Counted from the stretch's first letter, positions 25,282-35,417 are shown. The stretch is 64,000 bases of DNA from Legionella quinlivanii (GCF_003265995.1 NZ_MVJN01000001.1:248001-312000); one strand, 5' to 3'. The notes: a model not told the origin generated them from the sequence alone. Program-made: numbers and translations.

Positions 25282-25549
25282 TCCGCGCATTGATACTCTG
25301 TTTCGACGCTTTGCCGCCATTTATGGCCATGCTTGGTGGAGTGTCTACAAAAGTGAGGGTCTGCTAGAACTGACCAAGCAAGAGTGGTCCGAAAGTTTAA
25401 GTCCTTATATAGTTATTAGCATGCGTGTAGATTTTAAACGCGTCAATTACTATCGATTTAAAAATAGTATACTGGCACCAACCATTAAAGTTATTAATCT
25501 CATTATCAGTTTTGTTTTTACTAAATCTACCAATATTAATCCAAGTTAA
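25163..25549 (+). pseudogene. Replication-partner (P-like) gene, apparently 3'-truncated
   Basis: ATG at 25163 follows AAAGGAG and overlaps the O-like gene by 119 bp. The 128-residue frame starts MQNLKQTLEKNLQLIS and contains FRRFAAIYGHAWWSVYKSEG and LTKQEWSESL, which I recognise from small phage replication partners encoded after O-like genes. After that point the chain turns into an unrelated Ile/Asn/Phe-rich tail (NYYRFKNSILAPT onward) with no resemblance to a folded domain. The family usually continues well beyond here. The 3' portion therefore seems deleted and replaced by element-end DNA. Confidence 0.55.
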
Positions 25550-25707
25550 AATTTGACGTTTGCAATTCGTAATCTCAAATAGGATAACGCCTACTCCATC
25601 CAAGTAAGACTCTTTATTAAAGCGTTCCATGGGCAATCTATGATCCATTATAGAGAAATATCCTCTGAACTAGCTCGTATAGCTAAAACCTTTTTACAAA
25701 ACTTAGT

Positions 25708-25729
25708 AAGTGTACCCCAAAGTGTACCC
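25708..25729 (+). repeat. Integrase arm-type direct repeats AAGTGTACCC, right copy
   Basis: AAGTGTACCC occurs at 25708-25717 and 25720-25729, again with a 12-bp period and the same orientation as the copy before the integrase. It ends 48 bp from the 3' end of tRNA-Thr, so it sits in the right attachment region. Apart from these repeats the stretch 25550-25777 holds no gene. Confidence 0.75.
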
Positions 25730-25777
25730 AAGATATTTAAAATTTTAATTTTTATTCGTAACTCATTGATTCTACAA

Positions 25778-25850
25778 TGCCGTTGTGCGGAATCGAACCG
25801 CAGGCCTATTGATTACGAATCAATTGCTCTACCGACTGAGCTACAACGGC
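25778..25850 (-). tRNA. tRNA-Thr (anticodon CGT)
   Basis: On the minus strand a 73-nt cloverleaf folds cleanly. It has acceptor stem GCCGTTG/CAACGGC with discriminator A, D-stem GCTC/GAGC, anticodon stem ATTGA/TCAAT with loop TTCGTAA (anticodon CGT, reading ACG), a 5-nt variable loop and T-stem TGCGG/CCGCA with loop TTCGATT. CCA is not encoded. Its 3' end faces the integrative element, which used the gene as its attachment site while keeping it whole. Confidence 0.95.
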
Positions 25851-25867
25851 ATTCAGATAATTATTAC

Positions 25868-27025
25868 TTAATTTAAAGCGGTTTGCGAGCCCTGTTGGGG
25901 TTGTTGCAGGACTACTCCGATGGTCCAATCGCTGGATTTGTCGGCGCTTAGATAGTGAAGGGGTTGTTGGGAGTTCAGGCCGTATCCGTCTACCATCAGG
26001 GCGTAGTAATACGCTGGAAATAAGCAGTAGCCGTATAGGTATTCATTGCCTGGGAACTGGCTGTTTAAGGAGCCCCATTGTTGTTGGCATATTTGAGAAT
26101 TGGCTTCATCGAGCAGGGATTGATTGTTGAATTCTTGTTCAGTGTAGTTGAATGGCTGGCTTTTTGCCAAATCAACCAGGCCGCCCATTACATACCAGTT
26201 TTTTACTGGGTTGGCTTGAAGAGCAGGTTGAACTACGCGGTTTACGTGATGCACTGCATTCATCAGGCTTGATATTTCTCCTTCGCACACATAGGCGTCG
26301 CCCTGCCCTTTTTCACCTGCGGGCATTTGATAGTCATTCGCAAAACATACTGAATCATCGAGAAACTGGTGGGTGACTTCAGTTTGTCCTAAGCCCAGAA
26401 AACTGTGAATGAACAATTTGAAGTGGCGTCCGTATATATCAAGCTCGCGAATATCCTTGCTGTCTGTCTCTGAGGATGCACTCACCGGAAAAACGATTTG
26501 TACCGAGGCGCCCCCCATATCCATTGTACCTACAGTTTCGCTGTCGTTCTTTAACGTATCGAGCTGATAATTGATTGCCAGCCAGCCATACATTCCTTCG
26601 TCCGTACCAGTGATGGTTTTTGCTTCGACAAGTTGCCATTGACTTTGATTGGTAAACCATTGCTGCACTAAATTATTCATCTGCTGTTGTTTAGGCTGTG
26701 GCAGCAAGCGCATGCCCGCTGTGGAGTAGAAATAAACAGGAATCTGATAAGCCGGGGCGCCGGAAAAAAGAGTAGTCAGGTAGGCATCTACGGTCGGTTC
26801 GTTGGCTTCGATGGTTGCTAAACCGGGTTTGATTTTTTTGGAATATCGCTCGGTGATATTCACCGGAGTTTTACCTTCCAAATCATAGGAGTAGACATGC
26901 AAGCGCGATCCAGTGCTTCCCGCATCAACAATGGCTATACACTGTTGTTGCTCGCAGTTTTCCTGTGCTGCATATGTGGAATTGAAAAAAAGACAACAAC
27001 CCAGCAGAAAAAAAACCACTCGCAT
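25868..27025 (-). CDS. Secreted ecto-NTPDase (CD39/GDA1 family)
   Basis: The 385-residue protein has a signal peptide (about 1-20, ending TYAAQ) and the apyrase conserved regions: DAGSTGSRLHVY (from residue 34), STAGMRLLP (101-109), ITGTDEGMYGWLAIN (138-152, with E143 as catalytic base) and TMDMGGASVQ (167-176). It cleaves nucleoside tri- and diphosphates outside the cytoplasm. It matches L. pneumophila Lpg1905 in length and motifs; that enzyme is secreted and aids intracellular growth. This family is rare in bacteria and is one of the better genus indicators here. The start is 842 bp from the boundary-defining tRNA-Thr pair region and its stop is 17 bp from that tRNA. Confidence 0.93.
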   Translation of the reverse strand: MRVVFFLLGCCLFFNSTYAAQENCEQQQCIAIVDAGSTGSRLHVYSYDLEGKTPVNITERYSKKIKPGLATIEANEPTVDAYLTTLFSGAPAYQIPVYFYSTAGMRLLPQPKQQQMNNLVQQWFTNQSQWQLVEAKTITGTDEGMYGWLAINYQLDTLKNDSETVGTMDMGGASVQIVFPVSASSETDSKDIRELDIYGRHFKLFIHSFLGLGQTEVTHQFLDDSVCFANDYQMPAGEKGQGDAYVCEGEISSLMNAVHHVNRVVQPALQANPVKNWYVMGGLVDLAKSQPFNYTEQEFNNQSLLDEANSQICQQQWGSLNSQFPGNEYLYGYCLFPAYYYALMVDGYGLNSQQPLHYLSADKSSDWTIGVVLQQPQQGSQTALN

Positions 27026-27221
27026 TCTATTTTACCAGTCAGCATAAAGTTGGCGCATGATACAATATGTCCATTAAATTGTCAATTATTAACACGCTGC
27101 GTCCTGTTTTTTGACTCATCCACCGATAAAACTTGACTATAAAGCACTATTTCCATAATGTGGTAACTGTGAAGGAAAACTATACACAGTCCGTCTGGTA
27201 TTTTTTAACAGTGAGGTTATT

Positions 27222-27833
27222 ATGCCATTTAATATTCCAAAGTTAGCCACTCTTATCTCTCGAACAAAAAGCATTTCCGAAGTATATGCAGAAGAGCGCT
27301 CTCAAAGAGATGACAATCGTAGCTTCATCACCAGATGGGCTTTCGGCAAAACAGATAATAAAAAACGTAAACAAGATACTTACTTTATTGAGGCCCTGGC
27401 AAATGGCATTGAGGCCAATAAAGGCGGTTATGGTAATTTGGATGAAGAATTCAAAATTACTCCGGACATGTCACAGGATGACAAGCTTGACCGCCATGAT
27501 AAAAAAGAAGCTTTTCTGGCTCGCGTCATCACTGGTGCCTGTATTTATGCGTTGATCAAAATTGATGCCGAATATAAGGGTAATGAGGAAAAGATAGCCA
27601 ATTCAGCGCTTGCCTCAGTCATCTTTAAAACTTACGAATTTAACAAATTAAGCGAAATTCCTATTGCTGATGTCAAAAGTTATTTAAATGATTTGGATCG
27701 ATATATTGATAAAATGACCAAACCCAGACTTCCTTTGGTTTGGCACGAACAATTTCAGAACACGACATTACTGCGAAATGATATTACTTCCTGGGAAACT
27801 GAATTCGTTAGAAGCCATGCTTTAACGGTATAG
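27222..27833 (+). CDS. Hypothetical protein, Legionella-type orphan
   Basis: This 203-residue protein begins at ATG 27222 after a GTGAGG site. It is charged and helical, with no signal peptide or membrane segment. Phrases such as TRWAFGKTDNKKRKQD and EALANGIEANKGGYGNLDEEF suggest a compact soluble domain. I know no family for it. It is convergent with comEC, with 4 bp between the stops. The 196 bp upstream, shared with the divergent NTPDase gene, should hold both promoters. It may be a small effector, but nothing in the sequence proves it. Confidence 0.55.
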   Translation: MPFNIPKLATLISRTKSISEVYAEERSQRDDNRSFITRWAFGKTDNKKRKQDTYFIEALANGIEANKGGYGNLDEEFKITPDMSQDDKLDRHDKKEAFLARVITGACIYALIKIDAEYKGNEEKIANSALASVIFKTYEFNKLSEIPIADVKSYLNDLDRYIDKMTKPRLPLVWHEQFQNTTLLRNDITSWETEFVRSHALTV

Positions 27834-27837
27834 TGTG

Positions 27838-30063
27838 TTATGAAGAGGAATTTTTGCTAAATAAAAGTTCCTCTTTCCGATAGCAAACTGGCATTTCTGC
27901 ATCATTCCACTCAAGCATTCCGCAATTAATGGTATTATAAATAATGGCTCCGGCCTTCTTTAAAGTAAGCAAGGTTTGCGGATGTGGAAAATGATAGCGG
28001 TTATCAAAACCGGCAGAAATTACTGCGAACCGGGGCTGAACCTGCTCAATAAACTCTTCCGTGGAGGACGTCTTACTGCCGTGATGAGCAACGACCAATA
28101 AATCCGCTGCCAATTGTTTTCCATAGGTTCCTGTTAAATAATTTTCCGCTCTTTTTTCAATATCTCCGGTCAGTAACATAGTTCGATTGCGATTGCTTAT
28201 TTGCAATACGCAGGATGAATTGTTCTTATCTCTGAACGTTTGTTGTATGGGAAAGAAATGAAAGTGAATGCCATCCCATTCCCAATCAGGATAGAGATGG
28301 CAGTTCTTGCCGCGTTTGTAAAATTTTACATTATCGACAATTAACTCGCCGACAGGAAAGCGTTTTTCCAGGCTGGGAAGGCCGCCGCGGTGATCCAGGT
28401 CAGGATGAGAAATGACAACTTTATCAATTTTCTTAATGCCAATTGTACGAAGATAAGGGTTTATAGCGAGCTCTGCCATATCGCTTCCATGATAAAACTT
28501 CATGCCGGTATCGTATACAAGGATATGATTGGCTGTTCTTAGCACAACCGATAAGCCCTGCCCCACATCCAGTACATCCAAAATAAAATCACCCTCTTTT
28601 ACTTTGGGATAGTAAGGAAATATTGTGCAGACTACAAAGAGGCTCAAGGCCAGAATCAGCTTTTTATCTGGTAGAAACACCGCGAGGCTGACGGCGAGAC
28701 TCAAGGCAAACAGTTGCAGTATATTATTAAGACCAAACTCAAAATTCATCCATGCCAAAGAATTAATAGTGTGCAAATACCACATCAGCAGATGAATTAC
28801 ACTGATAACCGGCCATAAAACCACGGCCGTTTTAAAACAAAGCAGTAGCAAGACGCCGAGCAATCCTAAAGGGACGATTGCATAACCAACCAGGGGAATA
28901 GCAATCAGATTAGCTAGTAATCCATTGATTGCGCCATAAGAAAACCAGAATAGTGTCAATGGCATCAAGCCAAGCAAACAGGCAATTTGTAAGGCCATTA
29001 TTTTTTTCAAGCCTCTCAAATGGCTGATTCGCTGACTGGTAGAAATCAAAGTAGCCACCGCGATAAAGGATAGATAAAAGCCGGGTAATAACACGGCATG
29101 CGGTTCAATAAGCAAAACAATCAGCAGCGCATAACGCCAGGTCTGCCAGCCGGTAAATCGTTGCCTGCCAAAATTTTTGCTTAACATCAGGGTGCAGGCG
29201 ATGAGCGATCGTTGCGCGGGTACTGCAAAGCCTGCCAATAAGGAATAAACCAAAGCCGCCAGAATACCGCCAATACTTCCAGCCTGCTGGGCAGGCCGAT
29301 AAAGACATAAACCAGGAAACCGTGTCCAAATCCATCGGCATAAGCTATAGATAAGCCCTGCAACCAAGCCGATATGTGCCCCGGATATGACCATCAAATG
29401 CGTAGTTCCAGTGCGACGAAATAGCTCCCATTCCGCTTTGTCAATATGATTTGTCACTCCCAGTGTCAAGGCTTGTACGATCCCGGCACTGACAGGATCA
29501 TTCAGATATTTCTGGATTAATGCGGACAGGTAGAAGCGCAGATTTAAAACGCTTGAGGATTTTGATTCATCCCGAAGCAACTTATGATTTTTATTTTTTA
29601 AATAACCTGTCCAGTGAATATGACGAGCCTGCAAAGTCTGACGATAATTAATTGCTCCAGGATTACCCGGCGGCTGTGGCTTTTTTAATTTGACATCGAA
29701 TTGCCAATACTGGCCGGTGGTTATTTCAGGGCAATGCTGATAACAGGATAACATGGCATAAGCGCTGGCTTTTTTTCCATTCAGCTCACTTATTAGAAAC
29801 TGAAACTGAGCTTTTTCCTCAGATACGGAAGGAATTGATACGACTTTTCCACGCACTGTCGCTTTGGCTATCAGGTCAGTGTTAGGAATACCCTGCTCGG
29901 CAACCCACCATTGATGTATTAATGACCATAAAATAGCCACAATAAACCAAAGCAGCACCCATCGGCTTGCCTTGAATAATAAGCCAATGAGCATAAATAA
30001 TACCGCATAGGGAGAATGCGTATAGAAAAACGCAATCCCTGCATAAAAACAAAGAATTTCCAT
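27838..30063 (-). CDS. comEC: ComEC/Rec2 DNA uptake channel
   Basis: The 741-residue inner-membrane protein has the three ComEC parts. An N-terminal membrane segment plus OB-like DUF4131 domain (about 1-170) comes first. The competence core follows, with many helices and the hallmark GTTHLMVISGAHIGL near residue 222. A C-terminal metallo-beta-lactamase-like domain closes the chain, with VLDVGQGLSVVLR, SHPDLDHRGGL and VVAHHGSKTSS. It imports single-stranded DNA during natural transformation, consistent with known competence in Legionella. The metal-binding HxDxDHxGG motif is intact, so nuclease function is plausible. The length is usual for the family. Confidence 0.95.
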   Translation of the reverse strand: MEILCFYAGIAFFYTHSPYAVLFMLIGLLFKASRWVLLWFIVAILWSLIHQWWVAEQGIPNTDLIAKATVRGKVVSIPSVSEEKAQFQFLISELNGKKASAYAMLSCYQHCPEITTGQYWQFDVKLKKPQPPGNPGAINYRQTLQARHIHWTGYLKNKNHKLLRDESKSSSVLNLRFYLSALIQKYLNDPVSAGIVQALTLGVTNHIDKAEWELFRRTGTTHLMVISGAHIGLVAGLIYSLCRWIWTRFPGLCLYRPAQQAGSIGGILAALVYSLLAGFAVPAQRSLIACTLMLSKNFGRQRFTGWQTWRYALLIVLLIEPHAVLLPGFYLSFIAVATLISTSQRISHLRGLKKIMALQIACLLGLMPLTLFWFSYGAINGLLANLIAIPLVGYAIVPLGLLGVLLLLCFKTAVVLWPVISVIHLLMWYLHTINSLAWMNFEFGLNNILQLFALSLAVSLAVFLPDKKLILALSLFVVCTIFPYYPKVKEGDFILDVLDVGQGLSVVLRTANHILVYDTGMKFYHGSDMAELAINPYLRTIGIKKIDKVVISHPDLDHRGGLPSLEKRFPVGELIVDNVKFYKRGKNCHLYPDWEWDGIHFHFFPIQQTFRDKNNSSCVLQISNRNRTMLLTGDIEKRAENYLTGTYGKQLAADLLVVAHHGSKTSSTEEFIEQVQPRFAVISAGFDNRYHFPHPQTLLTLKKAGAIIYNTINCGMLEWNDAEMPVCYRKEELLFSKNSSS

Positions 30064-30262
30064 AAGGTTGAGTTTGGACTTCCATTGGCGCCTACTTTAT
30101 CGAAACTCAAATAAAACTGCAAACTCAAATTTTGCCATGATTCTGTCAACCCATAGCAAAATCGAGTATCATCAAAGAGGAATAGTTTCTGACTGCTCAA
30201 TTGCCTGGGATATGCTCCAAAATTGAGAGACTTCAATACTGCTGGTAAAAAGGATCTTTACT

Positions 30263-31396
30263 ATGATAATTACCGCTTTAAATGAAAACAGCCATGATAC
30301 GCGAGTAGCGATTACTCCCAGTGTCGTCAAACATTACAACAAGCTTGAATTAGAAGTTTGCTGCGAAAGCAACGCCGGCGCTGCTGCCGGGTTTACCGAT
30401 GATGATTACATTCAGGCTGGAGCCAGGATTATCGCTAACCGCCAGGAGCTGCTGCAACAGACTAAAATTCTGGTTTGTGTCAGTGAATTGCCTCCTGCGG
30501 AAATGGTGGGCCTGCCAACCAATTCTCTCATTGTCGGACCCTATGATAATCAGGCCAATAGCGAAGTGATCAGCTGGGCTTCTCAGCAACAAATGAGCCT
30601 GTTCTCCATGAATCTGATTCCACGAATCAGCCGTGCTCAAAGCATGGATAGTCTCTCGTCACAGGCTAATCTGGCAGGCTACCGCGCTATTCTTGAAGCG
30701 GTACAATATTATCATCGAGCCATTCCGATGATGATGACTGCTGCCGGAATGATTCACCCTGCAAAAGTATTGATTCTTGGTGCAGGGGTTGCCGGCTTGC
30801 AGGCGATTGCCACAGCCAAGCGGCTTGGTGCCGTCGTTTATGCCTTTGACGTTCGTCGAGCAGCTAAAGAACAGGTAGAAAGCCTTGGTGCTGAATTTAT
30901 TGAAGTCAGCGATGATTCTGATGCGGAGACCAGCGGCGGCTATGCTCGTGAGATGAGTGAAGAATACAAAATACGCCAGGCAGAATTGATAGATAAGTAT
31001 GCCAAAATGGCTGATATTGTCGTCTGCACCGCGTTAATCCCCGGAAAACAAGCGCCTGTTCTTATTAAAACAGCTACTGTCGCCCATATGAAAAAAGGCT
31101 CCGTTATAGTGGATCTGGCTACCTCCCGAGGCGGCAATTGTGAGGGCAGTCAAAAAGATCAGGTTGTCAAAGTGAATGACGTCAGCATCGTCGGAATCAG
31201 CAATATGGCCGGCCTCGTACCGGCGACAGCCAGTGAACTGTATGCAAACAATGTCCTTAATCTGATTCGCCTGATGGCTGATAAACCAGGCTCCTTGTCA
31301 TTTAATGATCAGGATGAAATTATGAAACAGGCCTTGCTATGTCATCAGGGTGCCTATATGCCATTTCAATCCACGAAGGAGGCTCAAAATGCCTAG
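30263..31396 (+). CDS. pntA: NAD(P) transhydrogenase subunit alpha, part 1 (PntA1)
   Basis: The 377-residue protein is the NAD(H)-binding domain I of the proton-translocating transhydrogenase, carried as a separate polypeptide. It shows [10 protein letters not shown]-like [12 protein letters not shown] and the Rossmann phrase [31 protein letters not shown], followed by PGKQAPVLI and [14 protein letters not shown]. The three-gene split form (alpha1, alpha2, beta) is common in non-enteric bacteria. The enzyme couples hydride transfer from NADH to NADP+ with proton entry. The next gene overlaps this one by 8 bp. Confidence 0.95.
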   Translation: MIITALNENSHDTRVAITPSVVKHYNKLELEVCCESNAGAAAGFTDDDYIQAGARIIANRQELLQQTKILVCVSELPPAEMVGLPTNSLIVGPYDNQANSEVISWASQQQMSLFSMNLIPRISRAQSMDSLSSQANLAGYRAILEAVQYYHRAIPMMMTAAGMIHPAKVLILGAGVAGLQAIATAKRLGAVVYAFDVRRAAKEQVESLGAEFIEVSDDSDAETSGGYAREMSEEYKIRQAELIDKYAKMADIVVCTALIPGKQAPVLIKTATVAHMKKGSVIVDLATSRGGNCEGSQKDQVVKVNDVSIVGISNMAGLVPATASELYANNVLNLIRLMADKPGSLSFNDQDEIMKQALLCHQGAYMPFQSTKEAQNA

Positions 31397-31685
31397 TGCC
31401 GTTTTTATTAACAACCCCTACGTCGCTACACTCACTATTTTTGTTCTGGCCTGCTTTGTCGGCTATTACGTCGTATGGAAAGTTACTCCCGCGCTGCACA
31501 CACCGCTTATGTCGGTTACAAATGCCATTTCGAGTATTATTATTCTCGGAGCGCTTATAGCCACTGGAACACATCTTGGCGGAAGTGTCGGCTGGCTGGG
31601 AGGTCTGGGTATTTTCATCACCGCAATCAATATTTTTGGCGGTTTCGTAGTTACGCAACGCATGCTGCGTATGTATAAAAAATAA
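31389..31685 (+). CDS. NAD(P) transhydrogenase subunit alpha, part 2 (PntA2)
   Basis: The chosen start is ATG 31389 ([15 protein letters not shown]), preceded by AAGGAGG, rather than the longer frame opening at 31350. The 98-residue protein has three membrane helices and the family phrases [20 protein letters not shown] and [19 protein letters not shown]. It forms part of the proton channel together with the beta subunit. It overlaps pntA1 by 8 bp and precedes pntB by 4 bp. Confidence 0.93.
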   Translation: MPSAVFINNPYVATLTIFVLACFVGYYVVWKVTPALHTPLMSVTNAISSIIILGALIATGTHLGGSVGWLGGLGIFITAINIFGGFVVTQRMLRMYKK

Positions 31686-31689
31686 TTTA

Positions 31690-33102
31690 ATGGATGGTCC
31701 CGTCATGACGACAATGATTTCATTTTTCTATTTGATTGCCGCTGTCTGTTTTATTCTGGCCCTAAAGGGTCTGGCTAGTCCGTCAACTTCCCGCCGAGGT
31801 AACTTGCTGGGTATATTCGGGATGGCGCTGGCAATTGGCGCGACTCTGATGATGCCTGTTATAAATCATCACCTCTTGCTTATCGGCCTGATTATTGCAG
31901 GCGGAATAGTCGGAACGTTTATCGCGCTCAAGATTAATATGACTGCGATACCTCAGCTAGTGGCCGGTTTTCACTCTCTGGTGGGTTTGGCCGCGGTTCT
32001 GGTCGCATTCTGTGCCTTTTTGTCTCCAGCTGCTTTTAATATCGGAGAGCCGGGAGAAATTCATACCTCCAGCTTAATCGAAATGAGCCTTGGGCTAATC
32101 ATTGGAGCGATTACTTTTTCCGGTTCGATTATCGCATTTCTCAAGCTTCAGGGCTTAATGTCCGGCCAACCCTTGAAATATCCCGGCCAGAAATTAGTGA
32201 ATCTCTTACTTGGAATTGCCATTCTTGCCTTATTAATCCATTTCGTGATGACTCAGGCATTCTGGGTATTTAGCCTGCTCGCCTTATTATCTTTTGCACT
32301 TGGATTTTTATTGATAATGCCCATTGGCGGCGCCGATATGCCTGTAGTTATCTCCATGTTAAATTCTTATTCCGGATGGGCTGCGGCAGGAATTGGATTT
32401 ACCCTGAGTAACCATCTGCTGGTTATCACCGGCGCACTGGTAGGTGCCAGCGGGGCCATTCTGAGTTATATCATGTGTGTAGGCATGAATCGTTCGATCA
32501 TCAACGTCATCTTTGGCGGGATTCAGGGAAGCAGTGCGGTAGCGCATGCCAGTGGATTAAATGGCAATCAGCAAGTTCATCAGGCCAATGGTGAAGATGC
32601 CGCCTTCCTGCTTAGCAATGCCAAGGACGTTATTATCGTTCCCGGATATGGTATGGCCGTAGCGCATGCGCAACATGCAGTGAAGGAGCTGGTTGATGCG
32701 CTCGAAAAGAAAGACATTCGCGTTCGGTTTGCGATTCACCCTGTCGCAGGTCGTATGCCTGGTCATATGAATGTGTTATTGGCAGAAGCTAATATTCCCT
32801 ATGATCGCGTGTTTGAGCAAAGCGAAATCAATCGTGATTTTGGAACCGCGGATGTCGCATTTGTGATTGGTGCCAATGATATTACCAACCCGGCGGCTAA
32901 AACTGATCCCAGTTCACCGATTTATGGCATGCCGGTATTGGAAGTTGAAAAAGCCAAAACGGTGTTGTTCGTGAAAAGAAGCTTAAATGCTGGCTATGCG
33001 GGCGTGGAAAATGATCTCTTCTTCCGTGACAATACCTATATGCTCTTCGGAGATGCTAAAGTGATGACGGAATCGATTGCCAAATCGCTGGCAGAGATTT
33101 AA
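31690..33102 (+). CDS. pntB: NAD(P) transhydrogenase subunit beta (PntB)
   Basis: The 470-residue protein has eight or nine membrane helices in the first 270 residues, with the phrases PQLVAGFHSLVGLAAVLVA and MLNSYSGWAAAGIGF. The soluble NADP(H)-binding domain III follows, with IIVPGYGMAVAHAQHAV, HPVAGRMPGHMNVLLAEA and VIGANDITNPAAK. It completes the proton-pumping transhydrogenase. Translation could start at 31690 or at ATG 31705 (MTTMISFFYL); the latter fits the family length slightly better. A strong hairpin lies just after the stop. Confidence 0.95.
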   Translation: MDGPVMTTMISFFYLIAAVCFILALKGLASPSTSRRGNLLGIFGMALAIGATLMMPVINHHLLLIGLIIAGGIVGTFIALKINMTAIPQLVAGFHSLVGLAAVLVAFCAFLSPAAFNIGEPGEIHTSSLIEMSLGLIIGAITFSGSIIAFLKLQGLMSGQPLKYPGQKLVNLLLGIAILALLIHFVMTQAFWVFSLLALLSFALGFLLIMPIGGADMPVVISMLNSYSGWAAAGIGFTLSNHLLVITGALVGASGAILSYIMCVGMNRSIINVIFGGIQGSSAVAHASGLNGNQQVHQANGEDAAFLLSNAKDVIIVPGYGMAVAHAQHAVKELVDALEKKDIRVRFAIHPVAGRMPGHMNVLLAEANIPYDRVFEQSEINRDFGTADVAFVIGANDITNPAAKTDPSSPIYGMPVLEVEKAKTVLFVKRSLNAGYAGVENDLFFRDNTYMLFGDAKVMTESIAKSLAEI

Positions 33103-33118
33103 TCGTCTACTTTGCAAA

Positions 33119-33155
33119 TGCCTGCTTACTGCGGCCAAGCCGCGGTAAGCAGGCA
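33119..33155. terminator. Hairpin terminator between pntB and the convergent exported-protein gene
   Basis: Arms of 17 bp (33119-33135 and 33139-33155) pair with one mismatch around a 3-nt loop, with a short T-rich stretch after the right arm. It lies between two converging genes and can serve both. Confidence 0.75.
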
Positions 33156-33161
33156 GGTGTT

Positions 33162-33542
33162 TTACTTCACCGTTCTACATTTGGCATGAACTATTTCATT
33201 CCCTTTATTTTCCAGTTCCACTACAGCAGCTGAGACAGCGGTCAAGCGTAAAGTTTTTCCATTTTCAACGAGCAGCGCTGTTTCATCGCCTTCACTAATT
33301 GGCATGTCATTAATAGTACCAGAGCGCTTTTTCATAAAGACACGAAGGATAGCGGCTGGTTCAGCGGTTTGTAATTCACATTCTGCTTTGATAGTGAATA
33401 AAGTAAAATTAGTAAGAACTTCAGGTTTGTTCGGTACTAAATCGTATTCGATAGTGGTGAAGGGAGCCAGAGGATAATTAGCAGCGAAAGCCTGAGCACC
33501 AAGTAAGGCACCAACACAGAACATACCAATTTTTTGAAACAT
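33162..33542 (-). CDS. Small exported protein of unknown function
   Basis: The 126-residue product has a clean signal peptide (MFQKIGMFCVGALLGAQAFA, then ANYPLAP). The mature part, about 105 residues, is predicted mostly beta (TIEYDLVP, FTLFTIKAECELQTAEPAAILRVFMKKRSG). It has two cysteines, in KAECELQ and HAKCRTVK, that could form a disulfide in the periplasm. I do not know the family. It is a single gene with its own promoter upstream of 33542 and shares the hairpin at 33119 with pntB. Confidence 0.7.
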   Translation of the reverse strand: MFQKIGMFCVGALLGAQAFAANYPLAPFTTIEYDLVPNKPEVLTNFTLFTIKAECELQTAEPAAILRVFMKKRSGTINDMPISEGDETALLVENGKTLRLTAVSAAVVELENKGNEIVHAKCRTVK

Positions 33543-33633
33543 TAAAGATCTCCACAGTGATAAAATTGGAAACTAAGATACAGTTATTTTGCTTGTATGG
33601 CAAATCGGAAGGCATTTAAGTGCGGGTTAAAAC

Positions 33634-33663
33634 CTGATGCGCTGTGTTTGTGCAGCGCATCAG
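33634..33663 (-). terminator. Hairpin downstream of prfC
   Basis: Perfect 11-bp arms CTGATGCGCTG and CAGCGCATCAG around an 8-nt loop lie 5 bp past the prfC stop codon. A T-rich stretch follows on the minus strand. Confidence 0.65.
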
Positions 33664-33668
33664 AACTA

Positions 33669-35249
33669 TTAATGTTCTCGGGTTGCCGTGAATTGAATTT
33701 TGGGGTAGCGCTCCTGCGCCATAGTCAGGTTGACTCGAGTAGGAGCCAGATACATCAATGAATCGCTGCCATCTAGCGCTAGATAATCATAGGCTTTTGT
33801 TTTAAATTCAGCCATAGCCTTATCGTCATCTGAATAAACCCAGCGGGCACAGCTCACATTGACGGATTCGTATACGCAGTCGACTTTATATTCATTTTTC
33901 AGCCGATGAGCGACCACATCAAACTGAAGTATACCAACTGCTCCAAGAATCAATTGATTGCTGTTTAACGGTCGGAATACCTGGGTCGCGCCCTCTTCGG
34001 ACAACTCAATCAATCCTTTCAGCAAGGCCTTGCTTTTTAAAGGATCTTTTAAACGCACCAGACGAAACAGCTCGGGAGCGAAATTGGGAATACCGGTAAA
34101 TTTCAATTGTTCTCCCTGCGTAAAGGTATCGCCAATCCTTATTGTGCCATGATTATGCAAGCCGATAATATCGCCAGCCATTGCAAGTTCAGCATGAGAT
34201 CGATCACCCGCCATAAACGTTAGGGCATTGGAAATCTGAATTTCCTTGCCAATGCGCAAATGACTTAATTTCATTCCTTTATTGAATTGGCCTGAGCAAA
34301 TTCGTAAAAAGGCAATGCGATCCCGATGTTTAGGATCCATATTCGCCTGAATTTTAAATACAAATCCGCTGAAGGCTTCCTCGTCAGGTGACACTTCCCG
34401 TTCCAGAGCCTCTCGTGGGCGAGGACCCGGCGCATTGGCTGCAAAATCGTCCAGTAATTCTTTAATACCAAAATTGTTAATGGCTGAACCAAAATAAACA
34501 GGCGTCAGGCGGCCAGCAAGGTATTTTTGCAAATCAAACTCATGAGAAGCGCCTTTAACCAATTCAATTTCATCTCGCAGCTCCTGAGCAACACTTCCTA
34601 ATACTTCATCCAGTTCAGGATTGTCGAGTCCCTGAATGCGTGTCGCCTCTTGTTTCTGGGCATTTTTTCCTGACTGATAGAGATAAACTGCATCTTCATA
34701 TAAATGGTAAATGCCTTTAAAGCGCTTACCCATGCCGACAGGCCAGGTGACAGGAGCACACTGAATCCCAAGAACAGATTCCACCTCATCCAGTAAAGAA
34801 ATGGGTTCTCGTCCCTCACGGTCCAGTTTATTGATAAAGGTCATAATCGGCGTATCACGAAGGCGGCAAACTTCCATTAATTTTACCGTGCGATCCTCAA
34901 CCCCCTTGGCCACATCGATTACCATTAAAGCCGAGTCAACAGCAGTCAGGGTTCGATACGTATCCTCAGAGAAATCCTCGTGTCCTGGCGTATCCAGCAG
35001 GTTAATTACATGTTCATTATGAACAAATTGCATGACCGAGGTAGTAATCGAAATCCCCCTCTCCTTTTCCATTTCCATCCAGTCAGACGTCGCATGGCGA
35101 TCAGCCTTGCGTCCCTTTACTGTACCTGCAAGCTGAATGGCACCTCCGAATAGCAACAGTTTTTCAGTAACCGTTGTTTTTCCAGCGTCAGGATGCGAAA
35201 TGATTGCAAAAGTTCGGCGTTTATTGAAGTCTTCGTAAAAATCGGACAT
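33669..35249 (-). CDS. prfC: Peptide chain release factor 3
   Basis: With the start at ATG 35249 ([19 protein letters not shown]) the protein has 526 residues, the usual RF3 length; the frame is open 23 codons further upstream but those residues are not part of the family. GTPase motifs are SHPDAGKTT (G1), the [22 protein letters not shown] switch region, DTPGHEDF (G3) and NKLDRE (G4). RF3 recycles RF1 and RF2 from the ribosome after peptide release. It is monocistronic, with a hairpin terminator downstream. Confidence 0.96.
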   Translation of the reverse strand: MSDFYEDFNKRRTFAIISHPDAGKTTVTEKLLLFGGAIQLAGTVKGRKADRHATSDWMEMEKERGISITTSVMQFVHNEHVINLLDTPGHEDFSEDTYRTLTAVDSALMVIDVAKGVEDRTVKLMEVCRLRDTPIMTFINKLDREGREPISLLDEVESVLGIQCAPVTWPVGMGKRFKGIYHLYEDAVYLYQSGKNAQKQEATRIQGLDNPELDEVLGSVAQELRDEIELVKGASHEFDLQKYLAGRLTPVYFGSAINNFGIKELLDDFAANAPGPRPREALEREVSPDEEAFSGFVFKIQANMDPKHRDRIAFLRICSGQFNKGMKLSHLRIGKEIQISNALTFMAGDRSHAELAMAGDIIGLHNHGTIRIGDTFTQGEQLKFTGIPNFAPELFRLVRLKDPLKSKALLKGLIELSEEGATQVFRPLNSNQLILGAVGILQFDVVAHRLKNEYKVDCVYESVNVSCARWVYSDDDKAMAEFKTKAYDYLALDGSDSLMYLAPTRVNLTMAQERYPKIQFTATREH

Positions 35250-35417
35250 GAGTTGCTCAAAAATATAAAGCGGTATTTTAAAAGAAATTAAGCAAACAGA
35301 CAATTTAATCTGTTTCAATAAAAGCTTGTCAACGCCCCTATTCTATTACTATAGTAGCGCATTTATTAATAATCTGAGCTGAAATCGCTCAGATTTAGTC
35401 TGTAACAGGAGAATTCC

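Noticed and set aside
31320-31706. 128-codon minus-strand frame across the pntA1/pntA2 junction
   Set aside because: It is antisense to three conserved transhydrogenase genes.
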